Source: Crenothrix sp043729335
Lineage (GTDB): Bacteria; Pseudomonadota; Gammaproteobacteria; Methylococcales; Methylomonadaceae
Direction: 5' to 3'
DNA: 64,000 bases
NCBI RefSeq assembly: GCF_043729335.1
Contig: NZ_JAYTLQ010000029.1
Location: forward strand, 1-64,000
Shown here piece after piece: positions 42,825 to 52,310 of this stretch. The notes under the pieces are model-generated. The model had not been told where the DNA came from, ran no database searches, and saw only the letters and a program-made list of their open reading frames with translations. The position numbers were made by a program, and so were the translations under genes. How positions within the stretch are numbered: position 1 is the stretch's first letter; the number at the start of each line of letters is the position of its first letter.

Positions 42825-43543
42825 TGATGCCCGTCTATAGCCGCGCGTTGCTTTTCCAACAAAATACTAATACCGTGCTCGGCTAAGCTCAGCATGGCGT
42901 CCAGCTCGGATTTTTTAAACGCATGGCCCTCGGCAGTGCCCTGGATTTCAATAAAAGCCGAACCGTCATTCATCACCACGTTCATATCGGTTTCTGCGCT
43001 GCTATCTTCAGCATAATCCAGATCCAATACCGGTACGCCCTCGTAAATGCCCACAGAAACTGAAGCCACGTGGCCATGCAAAGGATTAGTTTTGATGAGT
43101 TTTTTCTTAAGCATGGTGTTTACCGCTAACGACAAGGCCACAAAGCCGCCGGTAATGGCTGCGGTGCGGGTACCGCCATCGGCTTGCAAAACATCGCAAT
43201 CGATGGTGACGGTATGTTCGCCCAAGGCTTTTAAATCCACCGCCGCACGTAATGAGCGGCCAATCAAACGCTGGATTTCCATGGTACGACCGCCTTGTTT
43301 GCCTTGGCTGGCTTCACGTCCCATGCGGCTATGGGTTGAGCGGGGCAACATACCGTACTCGGCGGTAACCCAGCCTTCGCCTTTGCCTTTTAAAAATCGC
43401 GGTACGGATCTATCAACACTGGCGGTACACAACACGCGGGTATCGCCAAATTCAACCAGCACCGACCCTTCTGCGTGGCGGGTAAAGCCACAGGTGAATT
43501 TTATTTCTCGAAGTTGATCTGGATTGCGTCCACTCGGTCTCAT
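42821..43543 (-). CDS. rph: ribonuclease PH
   Basis: The 240-residue phosphorolytic exoribonuclease begins MRPSGRNPDQLREIKFTCGF and carries LCTASVDRSVPRFLKGKGEGW and DCDVLQADGGTRTAAITG. It trims tRNA 3' ends. It overlaps rdgB by 4 bp. The frame is full length, unlike the frameshifted rph of E. coli K-12. Confidence 0.96.
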   Translation of the reverse strand: MRPSGRNPDQLREIKFTCGFTRHAEGSVLVEFGDTRVLCTASVDRSVPRFLKGKGEGWVTAEYGMLPRSTHSRMGREASQGKQGGRTMEIQRLIGRSLRAAVDLKALGEHTVTIDCDVLQADGGTRTAAITGGFVALSLAVNTMLKKKLIKTNPLHGHVASVSVGIYEGVPVLDLDYAEDSSAETDMNVVMNDGSAFIEIQGTAEGHAFKKSELDAMLSLAEHGISILLEKQRAAIDGHQ

Positions 43544-43606
43544 GATGTTCCCACTTAAATTAAAGTTGGCCAGTATACCTGAACTAATACGCTACGGTAG
43601 CCCTAA

Positions 43607-44509
43607 TCAAACGTTTATAAGGGCTTGTCTCAGCTGGACAACCGTTTGCGGGCGATCCTGGGGATGCAGCGCCATAGCCCAGTCAATCACTTTAAGAAAA
43701 TACTCAGGAAACTTGCCTTTTAACGCATTTACGGCGGGCGGCAGCGTATCTTTTTTTAACCGGGCTACGCTATCAAGCGGAGTTCTGCCATCAAGACATG
43801 CACGGATACAAGCACCAATAGCATAGACATCCGTCCACGGCCCAAACTGGGCATTTTGGTTATATTGTTCAACAGGCGAATAGCCTTGCGATACCACGGT
43901 ACTTTTTTTATTCGACACTTTACTCGGATAGCTTTGAATAGCGCCAAAATCCAGTAATAAGGCATCATAGCCTGGGCGCACCAAAATATTGGCGGGCTTA
44001 ATATCCAGATGCACCAGATTTTCGCTGTGAATATGCGCAACGCCATCTAATAGCGTGGTCAGCAGAGGCAATAAAAACTCCAAAGATACACTGACGTGTT
44101 TCTGGGTTAATAATTTATCGAGAGTAATGCCATAGTCATAGGTCATTACCATATAAACAGTGGAATTGGCTTTAAAAAAGCCGATAACTTCCACAATATT
44201 GGGGTGTTTTAAGGTCGCCAAAACTTTGGCTTCTTCAAAAAACAAGGCACGCCCACGTAAGAATAGGGTTTTTGTTTCTTCGCTGTTGGCAACAACGACA
44301 TTATTCCAGGTTCTGTGCGCTAATTTTCGGGGTAAATATTCTTTAATGGCCACCTGAATTTGATCAGCCGTTTGTCTTGCCAGATAAACCGAGCTAAATC
44401 CACCGTGCGCCAATTCCCGCTCGATCATATACTGGTCTATAATGATGCCCGTTTGGAGATAATTCCATTGTTGGGGGTAAGTTTCAGGATCGTAGTATTC
44501 AGCCATCAT
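43607..44509 (-). CDS. serine/threonine protein kinase (PknB-like)
   Basis: The 300-residue cytoplasmic kinase domain has a glycine loop ELAHGGFSSVYLA, VAIKEY, HLDIKPANIL as the catalytic loop (HLD in place of HRD, so a non-RD kinase), and LLDFGAIQ in place of the usual DFG context. APE-like and later motifs (SPVEQY, DVYAIG) are present. No membrane segment or sensor domain follows. It sits between rph and the divergent yicC; this place is often taken by a kinase or phosphatase in gammaproteobacteria. Its substrate is unknown. Confidence 0.9.
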   Translation of the reverse strand: MMAEYYDPETYPQQWNYLQTGIIIDQYMIERELAHGGFSSVYLARQTADQIQVAIKEYLPRKLAHRTWNNVVVANSEETKTLFLRGRALFFEEAKVLATLKHPNIVEVIGFFKANSTVYMVMTYDYGITLDKLLTQKHVSVSLEFLLPLLTTLLDGVAHIHSENLVHLDIKPANILVRPGYDALLLDFGAIQSYPSKVSNKKSTVVSQGYSPVEQYNQNAQFGPWTDVYAIGACIRACLDGRTPLDSVARLKKDTLPPAVNALKGKFPEYFLKVIDWAMALHPQDRPQTVVQLRQALINV

Positions 44510-44554
44510 GGTGTGTGTTTGGCGTTAATAGGCCTCTACAATTATAGGTTAAAA

Positions 44555-45421
44555 ATGATAAGAAGTATGACTGCATTTTCGGGTGCTGAAACTGAACTGG
44601 GTAATTTGACCGTCAGTTGTGAAATTCGCTCGGTAAATCACCGTTATTGCGATATTACTTTAAAACTTCCCGACCGCTTACGTTTTCTTGAAGTGGAAAT
44701 GCGTTCCGCGATCAGTGCAAAAATTAATCGCGGTAAAATTGAATGCACAGTAAATTGCAAAAAACAAACTAAATCGGGACAGAGCTTTTACGTAAATCCA
44801 GATGCCGTTATTGCCTTGCTTGAAGCAACGCAAGCAATTGAACAACAGATGTCTGGTGCTTTGGCATTTTCTGCTTTGGATGTTTTGGCTTTTCCAGGTA
44901 TTCAGCAAGAACCGGATGTGGATAGTGGATCACTTAACGAAGGCGTTATGCGCATGATTACTGAGGCTTTAACAAGCTTAGTGGCTACACGTCAACGCGA
45001 AGGCGCTCAACTTAAGCTGCTTATTGAGGAGCGTTGTGCAAAAATGCGCAGCCTTGTCATGCTGGCAGAACAACGTATGCCAGAAGTACTGCAACTGGTA
45101 CGTATTCGTTTGAAAGACAGAATAATTGAATTAGTCGCTCAGCCCGATTTTGACCGGTTAGAACAGGAATTGGTGATTTTAACGCAAAAGCTGGATATTG
45201 CTGAAGAGTTGGATAGGTTAAATACCCATATCACTGAAGTGTTAAGAGCGTTAACACAACCGGAAGCTGCCGGTAGACGCCTGGATTTTTTAATGCAGGA
45301 GCTAAACCGCGAAGCCAATACTATTGGTTCAAAATCAAATGATAAAGAAATGACACGCATATCGATTGAGCTTAAAGTGCTTATTGAGCAAATGCGTGAG
45401 CAAATCCAAAATATCGAATAA
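44555..45421 (+). CDS. yicC: YicC/YloC family endoribonuclease
   Basis: The 288-residue protein begins MIRSMTAFSGAETELGNLTV with the family N-terminal motif and ends with FLMQELNREANTIGSKSNDKE, both diagnostic. YicC is a ribonuclease that promotes sRNA turnover in E. coli. The ATG at 44555 matches the family start; a longer frame upstream runs antisense into the kinase gene and is not real. It precedes gmk by 10 bp. Confidence 0.94.
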   Translation: MIRSMTAFSGAETELGNLTVSCEIRSVNHRYCDITLKLPDRLRFLEVEMRSAISAKINRGKIECTVNCKKQTKSGQSFYVNPDAVIALLEATQAIEQQMSGALAFSALDVLAFPGIQQEPDVDSGSLNEGVMRMITEALTSLVATRQREGAQLKLLIEERCAKMRSLVMLAEQRMPEVLQLVRIRLKDRIIELVAQPDFDRLEQELVILTQKLDIAEELDRLNTHITEVLRALTQPEAAGRRLDFLMQELNREANTIGSKSNDKEMTRISIELKVLIEQMREQIQNIE

Positions 45422-45431
45422 CCTACTTGTT

Positions 45432-46052
45432 ATGAATACTGGCACTCTTTATATTATTTCCGCACCTTCCGGTGCCGGAAAAACCAGCTTGGTTAAACAG
45501 TTGGCTGCAACGCTGGACAATTTGATCGTCTCAATTTCTCACACGACAAGACAGGCGCGTCCTGGTGAAACGGAGGCACAGGATTATTATTTTGTTTCAC
45601 TGCCTGAGTTTGAAGCCATGCTGCAAAAACAAGCGTTTTTGGAACATGCCCAGGTTTTTGATAATTTCTACGGTACAGCCCAACAAACGGTCGAAGATAA
45701 TCTGGCTCAAGGCCTGGATGTAATACTGGAAATTGATTGGCAAGGCGCTCAACAAATAAGAACGATATTTCCTGACAGCGTTTCTATTTTTATTTTGCCG
45801 CCGTCAACAGATGTTTTACGACAACGTCTTAACAACCGTGCTCAAGATGACGAACAAACCATTGCTCGGCGTATGCGTGATGCCGTAACGGAAATGCAGC
45901 ACCATGCCGAGTTTGATTATTTAATTGTTAACGAGGTATTTGATCAGGCGTTGTTGGAATTAAAAAGCATTCTTATTACTCATCGGTTAACTTTACAAAA
46001 ACAGCGTTGCCGTTTAAAGGTAATGCTGACATCGTTGCTGTCTGGAAGTTAA
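45432..46052 (+). CDS. gmk: guanylate kinase
   Basis: The 206-residue enzyme has the P-loop SAPSGAGKTSLVKQL and the GMP-binding SHTTRQARPGETEAQDYYFV. It phosphorylates GMP and dGMP. The start at 45432 is preferred to a longer frame because it matches the family N-terminus. It follows yicC closely, and no rpoZ follows here; instead a DUF2905 gene converges from the right. Confidence 0.96.
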   Translation: MNTGTLYIISAPSGAGKTSLVKQLAATLDNLIVSISHTTRQARPGETEAQDYYFVSLPEFEAMLQKQAFLEHAQVFDNFYGTAQQTVEDNLAQGLDVILEIDWQGAQQIRTIFPDSVSIFILPPSTDVLRQRLNNRAQDDEQTIARRMRDAVTEMQHHAEFDYLIVNEVFDQALLELKSILITHRLTLQKQRCRLKVMLTSLLSGS

Positions 46053-46111
46053 CAACTGTTAACCATAACGTCTAAAGTTGGGTTGCCAAGCGCAGCCCAT
46101 CTTGTCCAGCT

Positions 46112-46327
46112 TCATCTTCGAAAAAATAAATTGATAACCACTGTTAAGATAACGCTCACAATTAACATAGATACAAGCGGGATAAATACAAAACTTTTTG
46201 CATTTTGAATACGAATATCACCCGGCAATTTACCAAACCAGTTAACCAGCCAAGGCGCATAGCTGATTACCAGCCCCATCATAACTAACGCAATCCCAAG
46301 AATTATAATCATTTTTCCTGTGCTCAT
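46112..46327 (-). CDS. DUF2905 family small membrane protein
   Basis: The 71-residue product has two membrane helices around the family signature WFGKLPGDIRIQ. The function is unknown. The ATG at 46327 follows AGAGGAATT; a longer start is less likely. It converges on gmk. Confidence 0.85.
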   Translation of the reverse strand: MSTGKMIIILGIALVMMGLVISYAPWLVNWFGKLPGDIRIQNAKSFVFIPLVSMLIVSVILTVVINLFFRR

Positions 46328-46537
46328 AATAATTCCTCTGTTCATAACATACCTGAAAGATGGACAATATTATTCCAATAAGATTACCCGATAGAGTTAA
46401 GCCTTTTTTCTATCAGGCAATGGCATAAGATAATGGTTGGCACACATCATTTTAATTTTGATCAATGCCATACAACACATCGTCTAGTGGAATCAGGTAA
46501 AATCTTAATCCCTCGTATTGCACAGCAAATAAATATA

Positions 46538-48352
46538 ATGCGTCAACAATTTTTAAAAGCCTTTTGCGGACTCTTATTGACAGCACTGGCCAGCACAGTA
46601 AATTGCGCAGAATTGCCCACACCCACACTAGCACCAGGCTATGGTGATCTGCAATTTACCGCGCCACCACCCGATAGCTATACCCTGCCACTATTAGGCC
46701 AAGCGCAAGATGGCAAGGTATTAGATGTCGAAGGTCACGACACTACTTTGCACACCTTAATGGCCAGCAAGTCCAAAGGTTCGAACAAAATTGTCATACT
46801 AAGTTTTATTTATGCAACCTGCAGTGATGTCAATGGCTGCCCGTTAGCCACTACGGTGTTACACAAAATTAACAGCCGTTTACAAAAAGAACCCGAACTG
46901 GCCAAAAAGTTACGCCTGCTGACCTTAAGTTTTAACCCCAAACACGATACACCCACGCAAATGAAGCACTACGGCGAAAGCCTGAAACAGGGTGTACTCG
47001 AATGGGATTTTTTAACCACCCGTTCCGAGCAAGAATTAAACCCCATCCTTACGGCTTATCAGCAAAATATTCAAAAAATTTATGATGACAAAGGCCATGA
47101 CACCGGCACCTTTTCGCATGTATTACGTGTTTATCTGATTGATGAACATCAGCAAATTCGGAACATCTACAGCTTGTCGTTTTTACACCCTGATATTTTA
47201 ATTAATGATATTAAAAGCCTGCTACCTAAACCATCCGTTAAAACGCCACAAACCCAGCCTAAAAAAATCGATGCGTTAAAGACTGTGCGTCATCCACCGC
47301 TCGGTTTACCACCCGTACCCTTCCCTAAGAATAATCCCATCAGTCCGGAAAAAATCAGCTTGGGGAAAAAGCTATTTTTTGATCGCCGCCTGTCGCTGAA
47401 TAATACGATGTCTTGCGCTATGTGCCATATTGCCGATCAAGGCTTTACCAACAACCAAATGGCGACTGCTGTCGGTGCAGAAGGTCGCACGGTACGGCGC
47501 AATAGTCCGTCTTTATATAACAGCGCATATTTTACGCTGTTGTTTCATGATGGCCGTGAAACCGAACTGGAACAGCAAGTGTGGCTGCCATTGCTCACCC
47601 ATAACGAAATGGCCAATCCGTCTATTGGCTATGTTATCGACAAAATTAATAACAGCACAGACTACGCGGGACTGTTCCAAAAAGCCTTTAAAAAACCCGC
47701 TAGCATGGAGACAGTGGGCATGGCGCTGGCCAGTTATGAACGCACGTTGAATTCGGCCAATTCGCCATTTGACCGCTGGCAATACGGCCATGACACACAG
47801 GCCCTTGATGAAAAAGCACAACGTGGATTGCAATTATTTACCGGCAAGGCGGGCTGCTCACAATGTCATACGATTGCTGATAAATATGCACTGTTTACCG
47901 ATAATGGCTTGCACAATACCGGAGTTGGCTATCAGGATGCCATGGTGAGCAAGGATACCAAGCAGAATGTGCAGCTTGCACCTGATGTTTTTGTGAAGGT
48001 GGATGCTAAGCTGATTGATTCGGTATCAGAAACCAAAAGCAACGATTTGGGACGTTATGAAATCACCCAAGACCCGCAAGATCGTTGGAAATATAAAACC
48101 CCATCGCTACGTAACATTAACCTAACAGCACCGTATATGCACAATGGCAGTCTGGCTAGCTTAAAAGATGTGATTGCTTTTTATAACCAAGGCGGTGTCG
48201 CTAATGAAAACCTTGATCCGCTCATTAAGCCTTTGCATTTAAACCCTGAAGAAACGCAAGACCTTGAACATTTTTTAAACCAGCTAACCGGCAATAACGT
48301 GCAAGAATTGATGGAGGATGCCCAAACTGCGCCCATAGGTGATATGCAATAG
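46538..48352 (+). CDS. Sco-like domain fused to diheme cytochrome c peroxidase/MauG-like domain
   Basis: The 604-residue exported protein has a signal peptide MRQQFLKAFCGLLLTALAST. A Sco/thioredoxin-like domain (about 25-230) carries C95 and C101 in ATCSDVNGCPLA and a histidine at 194 in FSHVLRVYLID, as in copper-handling Sco proteins but with two extra residues between the cysteines. A diheme peroxidase (about 255-580) carries CAMCH (293-297) and CSQCH (440-444). The fusion suggests copper and heme redox chemistry in one periplasmic protein, perhaps linked to copper enzymes in methanotrophs; this is inferred. The start at 46538 is chosen from the signal peptide and lacks a clear ribosome binding site. 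Confidence 0.88.
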   Translation: MRQQFLKAFCGLLLTALASTVNCAELPTPTLAPGYGDLQFTAPPPDSYTLPLLGQAQDGKVLDVEGHDTTLHTLMASKSKGSNKIVILSFIYATCSDVNGCPLATTVLHKINSRLQKEPELAKKLRLLTLSFNPKHDTPTQMKHYGESLKQGVLEWDFLTTRSEQELNPILTAYQQNIQKIYDDKGHDTGTFSHVLRVYLIDEHQQIRNIYSLSFLHPDILINDIKSLLPKPSVKTPQTQPKKIDALKTVRHPPLGLPPVPFPKNNPISPEKISLGKKLFFDRRLSLNNTMSCAMCHIADQGFTNNQMATAVGAEGRTVRRNSPSLYNSAYFTLLFHDGRETELEQQVWLPLLTHNEMANPSIGYVIDKINNSTDYAGLFQKAFKKPASMETVGMALASYERTLNSANSPFDRWQYGHDTQALDEKAQRGLQLFTGKAGCSQCHTIADKYALFTDNGLHNTGVGYQDAMVSKDTKQNVQLAPDVFVKVDAKLIDSVSETKSNDLGRYEITQDPQDRWKYKTPSLRNINLTAPYMHNGSLASLKDVIAFYNQGGVANENLDPLIKPLHLNPEETQDLEHFLNQLTGNNVQELMEDAQTAPIGDMQ

Positions 48353-48402
48353 CGAGTCTTATAGCCCTCTTTATCTCTAGCAAAGGGAAAAGAACCAAAA
48401 AA

Positions 48403-48984
48403 TCACTCTTTTTCTCCTCTTGCCAAATAAAAACCAAAGAACAGTGGTATTTTTTTGAACAGTTTTGGCGAACATTTATTTTTTTGTTCAGCCATATTTT
48501 GATCAGCAATGTTTTTTAGTGCCATAGCTAATGGATTGTTGTTACCTGCGTATTGCTCAACAGTAAGACAAAAACCATTAAAATCGTGTAAATAAAGCGG
48601 CACAATAAATTGATATTCCACAGTGTTAGTGTCTACATATAAACATTTTAGGCCAAATCTTTCGCCTTCTTCCACTGAGACAATTTGCTTCCAGGTAACG
48701 GCCTGGTAACAACCTAGGCAATTGTAACTGTACAGCCCTGTAGCACTAATTTTTAAAGGATAAAGATAATCCGATAACAAGACTAAAATGGCAATAACAA
48801 CAAACGCCATCATCGGGATGAGTACCGCAAAGGCTAAGTTACCGCAGGCCGGAAAGCGTCCAGAATGCCATTGCCCTATAATGGCCACAACAAAAAATAG
48901 GCACGACAAAATTGCCAGAAACTTGGCATAAAGCCGCAACAACGGCAAAAAAGAATAGAATTTTTCTTGGATAGCGGGCGACAT
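48403..48984 (-). CDS. two-helix membrane protein of unknown function
   Basis: The 193-residue product has membrane helices near residues 18-38 and 52-72, then a soluble part with YSYNCLGCYQAVTWKQIVSVEE. The latter resembles the solvent-exposed beta strands seen in PH-like membrane proteins. I do not recognise the family. The gene ends 51 bp from the convergent Sco-peroxidase gene. Confidence 0.65.
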   Translation of the reverse strand: MSPAIQEKFYSFLPLLRLYAKFLAILSCLFFVVAIIGQWHSGRFPACGNLAFAVLIPMMAFVVIAILVLLSDYLYPLKISATGLYSYNCLGCYQAVTWKQIVSVEEGERFGLKCLYVDTNTVEYQFIVPLYLHDFNGFCLTVEQYAGNNNPLAMALKNIADQNMAEQKNKCSPKLFKKIPLFFGFYLARGEKE

Positions 48985-49399
48985 ATCTCCTCCCTTTTAT
49001 AATTATTGTTATTATCGTTTGTTCTTATTTTTCTGTGTTTACACCACTTCGCTTACTTTTACGGTTTGGAGATGGGTGTTATCTATTATTAATGAGGTAA
49101 AAATACCAATTATCGGCTTATAGTACAACGTACTAAGCTAGAAAATCAGCATTTTAATATGCAATAGCCATAAAGCTAAAGCTCAACTTAATATTCTTTG
49201 CCAGGTTTTTTAGGATGGCTGTGATGTTGTAACACATTGAGCTCTGGCTGAGAATAAAATAAGCTGTCGTTCATTGCATAAACTAAGGGGTAAACTGTTA
49301 ATTAGCAATAATGCAGGTGTTCTATTTTTCGATGCAAAAAGTAGGACACCTGGGCAGTTTTGTTAAAAATATCCCATACCTAGGTCTAATCTGATTGAT
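48985..49399. other. 415-bp region upstream of glnE
   Basis: It holds a 15-bp palindrome TAGTACAACGTACTA (49121-49135) and a hairpin at 49314-49352 that would lie in the glnE leader. No gene or recognisable promoter is seen. Confidence 0.5.
49314..49352 (+). promoter_or_regulatory. leader hairpin before glnE
   Basis: CAGGTGTTCTATTTTT pairs with AAAAAGTAGGACACCTG with few mismatches, 48 bp upstream of the glnE start. It could be a stability or attenuation element. The function is unknown. Confidence 0.4.
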
Positions 49400-52273
49400 A
49401 TGTCTGCTATTCATTTTATCGAAACCGAAGCCAACACATTGCCTGAGCTGCTACGCATTAGCGTAATTAATGCTTTAAATGATTGGTATCAACATGCCTC
49501 CGAATTGGGACTGATTGTTCCTGAATCAGGAGCCTTCAAATCATCACTGGCCAAAGTCTGGTGCAGCAGCCAGTTTGTCGCCGAAAGCTGCACACGCAAA
49601 CCGGAAATGCTAATCGATTTGCTCAACTCAGGCGATTTATTAGCGCAATACTTATCCGGTCATTATACCCAGGCCTTAACTCACCACACCGCAAGCACCG
49701 AAGCGGAATTAATGGCAGAATTACGGCAGTTCCGGCGCAGAGAAATGGTGCGGATCGCCTGGCGAGATTTGGCCGGCTGGGCAACACTGGATGAAACCTT
49801 AATGGATTTGTCCCAGCTTGCCGATGCCTGTATTCAATCAGCCCTGGCTTTTGTATACCAACAAGCGTGTGAAAGATTTGGCACACCTTTGTTGCCCAAC
49901 GGTCAACCTCAGCAAATGATCGTGTTAGGTATGGGCAAACTCGGTGCTTATGAACTTAATTACTCTTCAGACATTGACCTGATCTTTGCCTATCTGCAAG
50001 ACGGCGAGTTACCGGATAGAAAAGCCACCACGTATGGGGAATTTTTTACCCGTGTTTGCAAAAGCTTGATTAAGGTATTGGATGAAATCACGGTTGACGG
50101 CTTTGTGTTTCGTACCGATATTCGCTTACGACCTTACGGTGACAGCGGCGCCATCATCATGACCTTTGATGGCATGGAAATCTATTACCAAACTCAGGCA
50201 CGAGAATGGGAACGTTATGCCATGATTAAAGCCCGTCAAGTCGCTGGAGATTTTGATACTGGTAAACAACTGATGGCTATGCTCACAGCTTTTGTATACC
50301 GGCGTTATCTGGATTACGGTGCGTTTGAGGAGCTGCGCTCATTAAAGCTACAAATCAGCCAGGAACTGCGCCGTAAAGACCGCATGGAAAATATTAAACT
50401 TGGTCCCGGCGGTATCCGCGAAATTGAGTTTATCGGCCAGGCCTTTCAATTGATCCGTGGCGGCAGTGAAAAAACACTGCAAACACGCGGTATTATTGAT
50501 GTCTTAACGCTGCTGGGTGAACTGCATTTAGTAACACCCGAAGATGCCGCCCAATTAAAGCAATCCTACCAATTTTTACGCCGTGCCGAAAACCATATCC
50601 AGCAATATCAAGATAAACAAACCCACGATTTACCAACTGATTCCAACGTACAACAGATTCTGGCCTACTCACTGGATTATGCAGATTGGCACAGCTTTAA
50701 ACAAGCTTTGGATGCGGTCAGGGCGCAAGTACAGGCCGTGTTCGACCAGGTATTTTCGGTATCTAAACAAACACAACAAGAAAATAGCCAAAAGCTTTGG
50801 CTGTGTGCAGCAGATGATGCTGAGTTGTTACAGTATCTGGCAGGTTATGGCTTTCAAGATTGCGAACGCAGCTTGATCACGCTTAAACACTTTAAAAACT
50901 CTTTTGCGCTTAAGCGCCTAACAACTAAGGGCTTGGGTGTACTTGATCGTTTAATGCCACAATTAATTGAAGCCTTGCCAGACACCAAAAATCCCGATGA
51001 AACTTTAAAACGCACCTTGCTTTTATTTGAGGCGGTAGCGGGTAGAAACGTGTACTTATCGTTATTGGCTGAAAACCCTCACGCCTTGGCGCAATTACTC
51101 AGATTATTATCGGCCAGCCCATGGTTTGGTGATTATCTATCACGCTACCCGATATTATTTGATGACCTGCTCGATCCACGAACTTTATTTGAGCCGCTCA
51201 ACAAAACCGATCTGGATGCCCAGCTAGCCGCTTTATTATCTCATGTTGATAGTGACGACGAAGAGCGGCTGATGAATGTACTGCGCCATTTCAAACAACA
51301 GCAATTATTGCGTGTGGCCGCCGCTGATATCATGGGTATAATCCCCATTATGGTGGTCAGTGATTATTTGACCTGGATTGCCGAAACCATTGTGGCTCAT
51401 GCCGTAAACTGCGCCTGGCGGATGCTGATTAACAAGCATGGCTATCCGCTGGATTGCCAGGATAACAGCTCGGTAACCGGATTTGCAGTAGTGGGTTTTG
51501 GCAAGCTGGGCGGAATAGAGCTGGGTTATAGCTCAGATTTGGATATGGTATTTTTGTACACCTGCCAAGACGGCAATGCCATGACTAACGGTGCAAAACC
51601 CATTTCCAGTGCCCAGTTTTATGGTCGATTGGGGCTTAAAGTACAGCATATTCTCGATACCAAATTATTGTCTGGCATACTCTATGAAGTCGACATGCGC
51701 TTAAGGCCAAATGGCGATTCCGGCTTGCTGGTTACCCATATCGAGTCTTACGAAAACTATTTAAAAAATGAAGCCTGGACATGGGAACATCAAGCCCTGG
51801 TGCGGGGTCGATTTATCGCCGGTGACATTCATTTAAAAACCCATTATGAAGCCATAAGACAGCGTATATTAAGTTTACCGCGAGATACGCTTGCATTAAA
51901 AAAACAAGTGCGCGACATGCGGCAAAAAATGCGCGAGCACTTGGCAACAAAAGAAATCAACAAGTTTGACCTGAAACAAAGCAAAGGCGGTATTGCTGAT
52001 ATTGAGTTTATAGTACAATTCGCAGTATTGGCGCTGGCAGCAAAAAGCACCGCATTAACTACTTACACTGATAACGTCAGATTGCTGGACACATTGCAAG
52101 CTCAGGGTTTTATGGCTCCTGATGTCGCCAAAACGCTAAAAACTGCTTACTGCACTTATCGCGATCAAAGTCATAAACTGGCTTTGCAAGGTGATACCGC
52201 TATTGTTGATGAGGCACAAGTTACTGAACTAAGTTTGAAAGTGGAGCACATTTGGCACACTTTTATGGAGTAA
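49400..52273 (+). CDS. glnE: bifunctional glutamine synthetase adenylyltransferase/deadenylase
   Basis: The 957-residue enzyme has two nucleotidyltransferase domains, with LGAYELNYSSDIDLIFAY in the first half and GGIELGYSSDLDMVFLY in the second, plus the linking regulatory regions. It attaches or removes AMP on glutamine synthetase in response to PII. It heads a plus-strand group with ilvE, waaF and waaC, as is common in gammaproteobacteria. Confidence 0.96.
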   Translation: MSAIHFIETEANTLPELLRISVINALNDWYQHASELGLIVPESGAFKSSLAKVWCSSQFVAESCTRKPEMLIDLLNSGDLLAQYLSGHYTQALTHHTASTEAELMAELRQFRRREMVRIAWRDLAGWATLDETLMDLSQLADACIQSALAFVYQQACERFGTPLLPNGQPQQMIVLGMGKLGAYELNYSSDIDLIFAYLQDGELPDRKATTYGEFFTRVCKSLIKVLDEITVDGFVFRTDIRLRPYGDSGAIIMTFDGMEIYYQTQAREWERYAMIKARQVAGDFDTGKQLMAMLTAFVYRRYLDYGAFEELRSLKLQISQELRRKDRMENIKLGPGGIREIEFIGQAFQLIRGGSEKTLQTRGIIDVLTLLGELHLVTPEDAAQLKQSYQFLRRAENHIQQYQDKQTHDLPTDSNVQQILAYSLDYADWHSFKQALDAVRAQVQAVFDQVFSVSKQTQQENSQKLWLCAADDAELLQYLAGYGFQDCERSLITLKHFKNSFALKRLTTKGLGVLDRLMPQLIEALPDTKNPDETLKRTLLLFEAVAGRNVYLSLLAENPHALAQLLRLLSASPWFGDYLSRYPILFDDLLDPRTLFEPLNKTDLDAQLAALLSHVDSDDEERLMNVLRHFKQQQLLRVAAADIMGIIPIMVVSDYLTWIAETIVAHAVNCAWRMLINKHGYPLDCQDNSSVTGFAVVGFGKLGGIELGYSSDLDMVFLYTCQDGNAMTNGAKPISSAQFYGRLGLKVQHILDTKLLSGILYEVDMRLRPNGDSGLLVTHIESYENYLKNEAWTWEHQALVRGRFIAGDIHLKTHYEAIRQRILSLPRDTLALKKQVRDMRQKMREHLATKEINKFDLKQSKGGIADIEFIVQFAVLALAAKSTALTTYTDNVRLLDTLQAQGFMAPDVAKTLKTAYCTYRDQSHKLALQGDTAIVDEAQVTELSLKVEHIWHTFME

Positions 52274-52277
52274 ACAC

Positions 52278-52310
52278 ATGAAACAAACCTACAACGCGGA
52301 GAAAAAATAA
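52278..52310 (+). other. possible 10-codon leader frame before ilvE
   Basis: ATG at 52278, preceded by GGAG, encodes MKQTYNAEKK and stops with TAA whose last base is the first base of the ilvE ATG (TAATG). Translation of this peptide could couple glnE and ilvE. It has no run of branched-chain codons, so it does not look like a classical attenuator leader. Confidence 0.3.
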
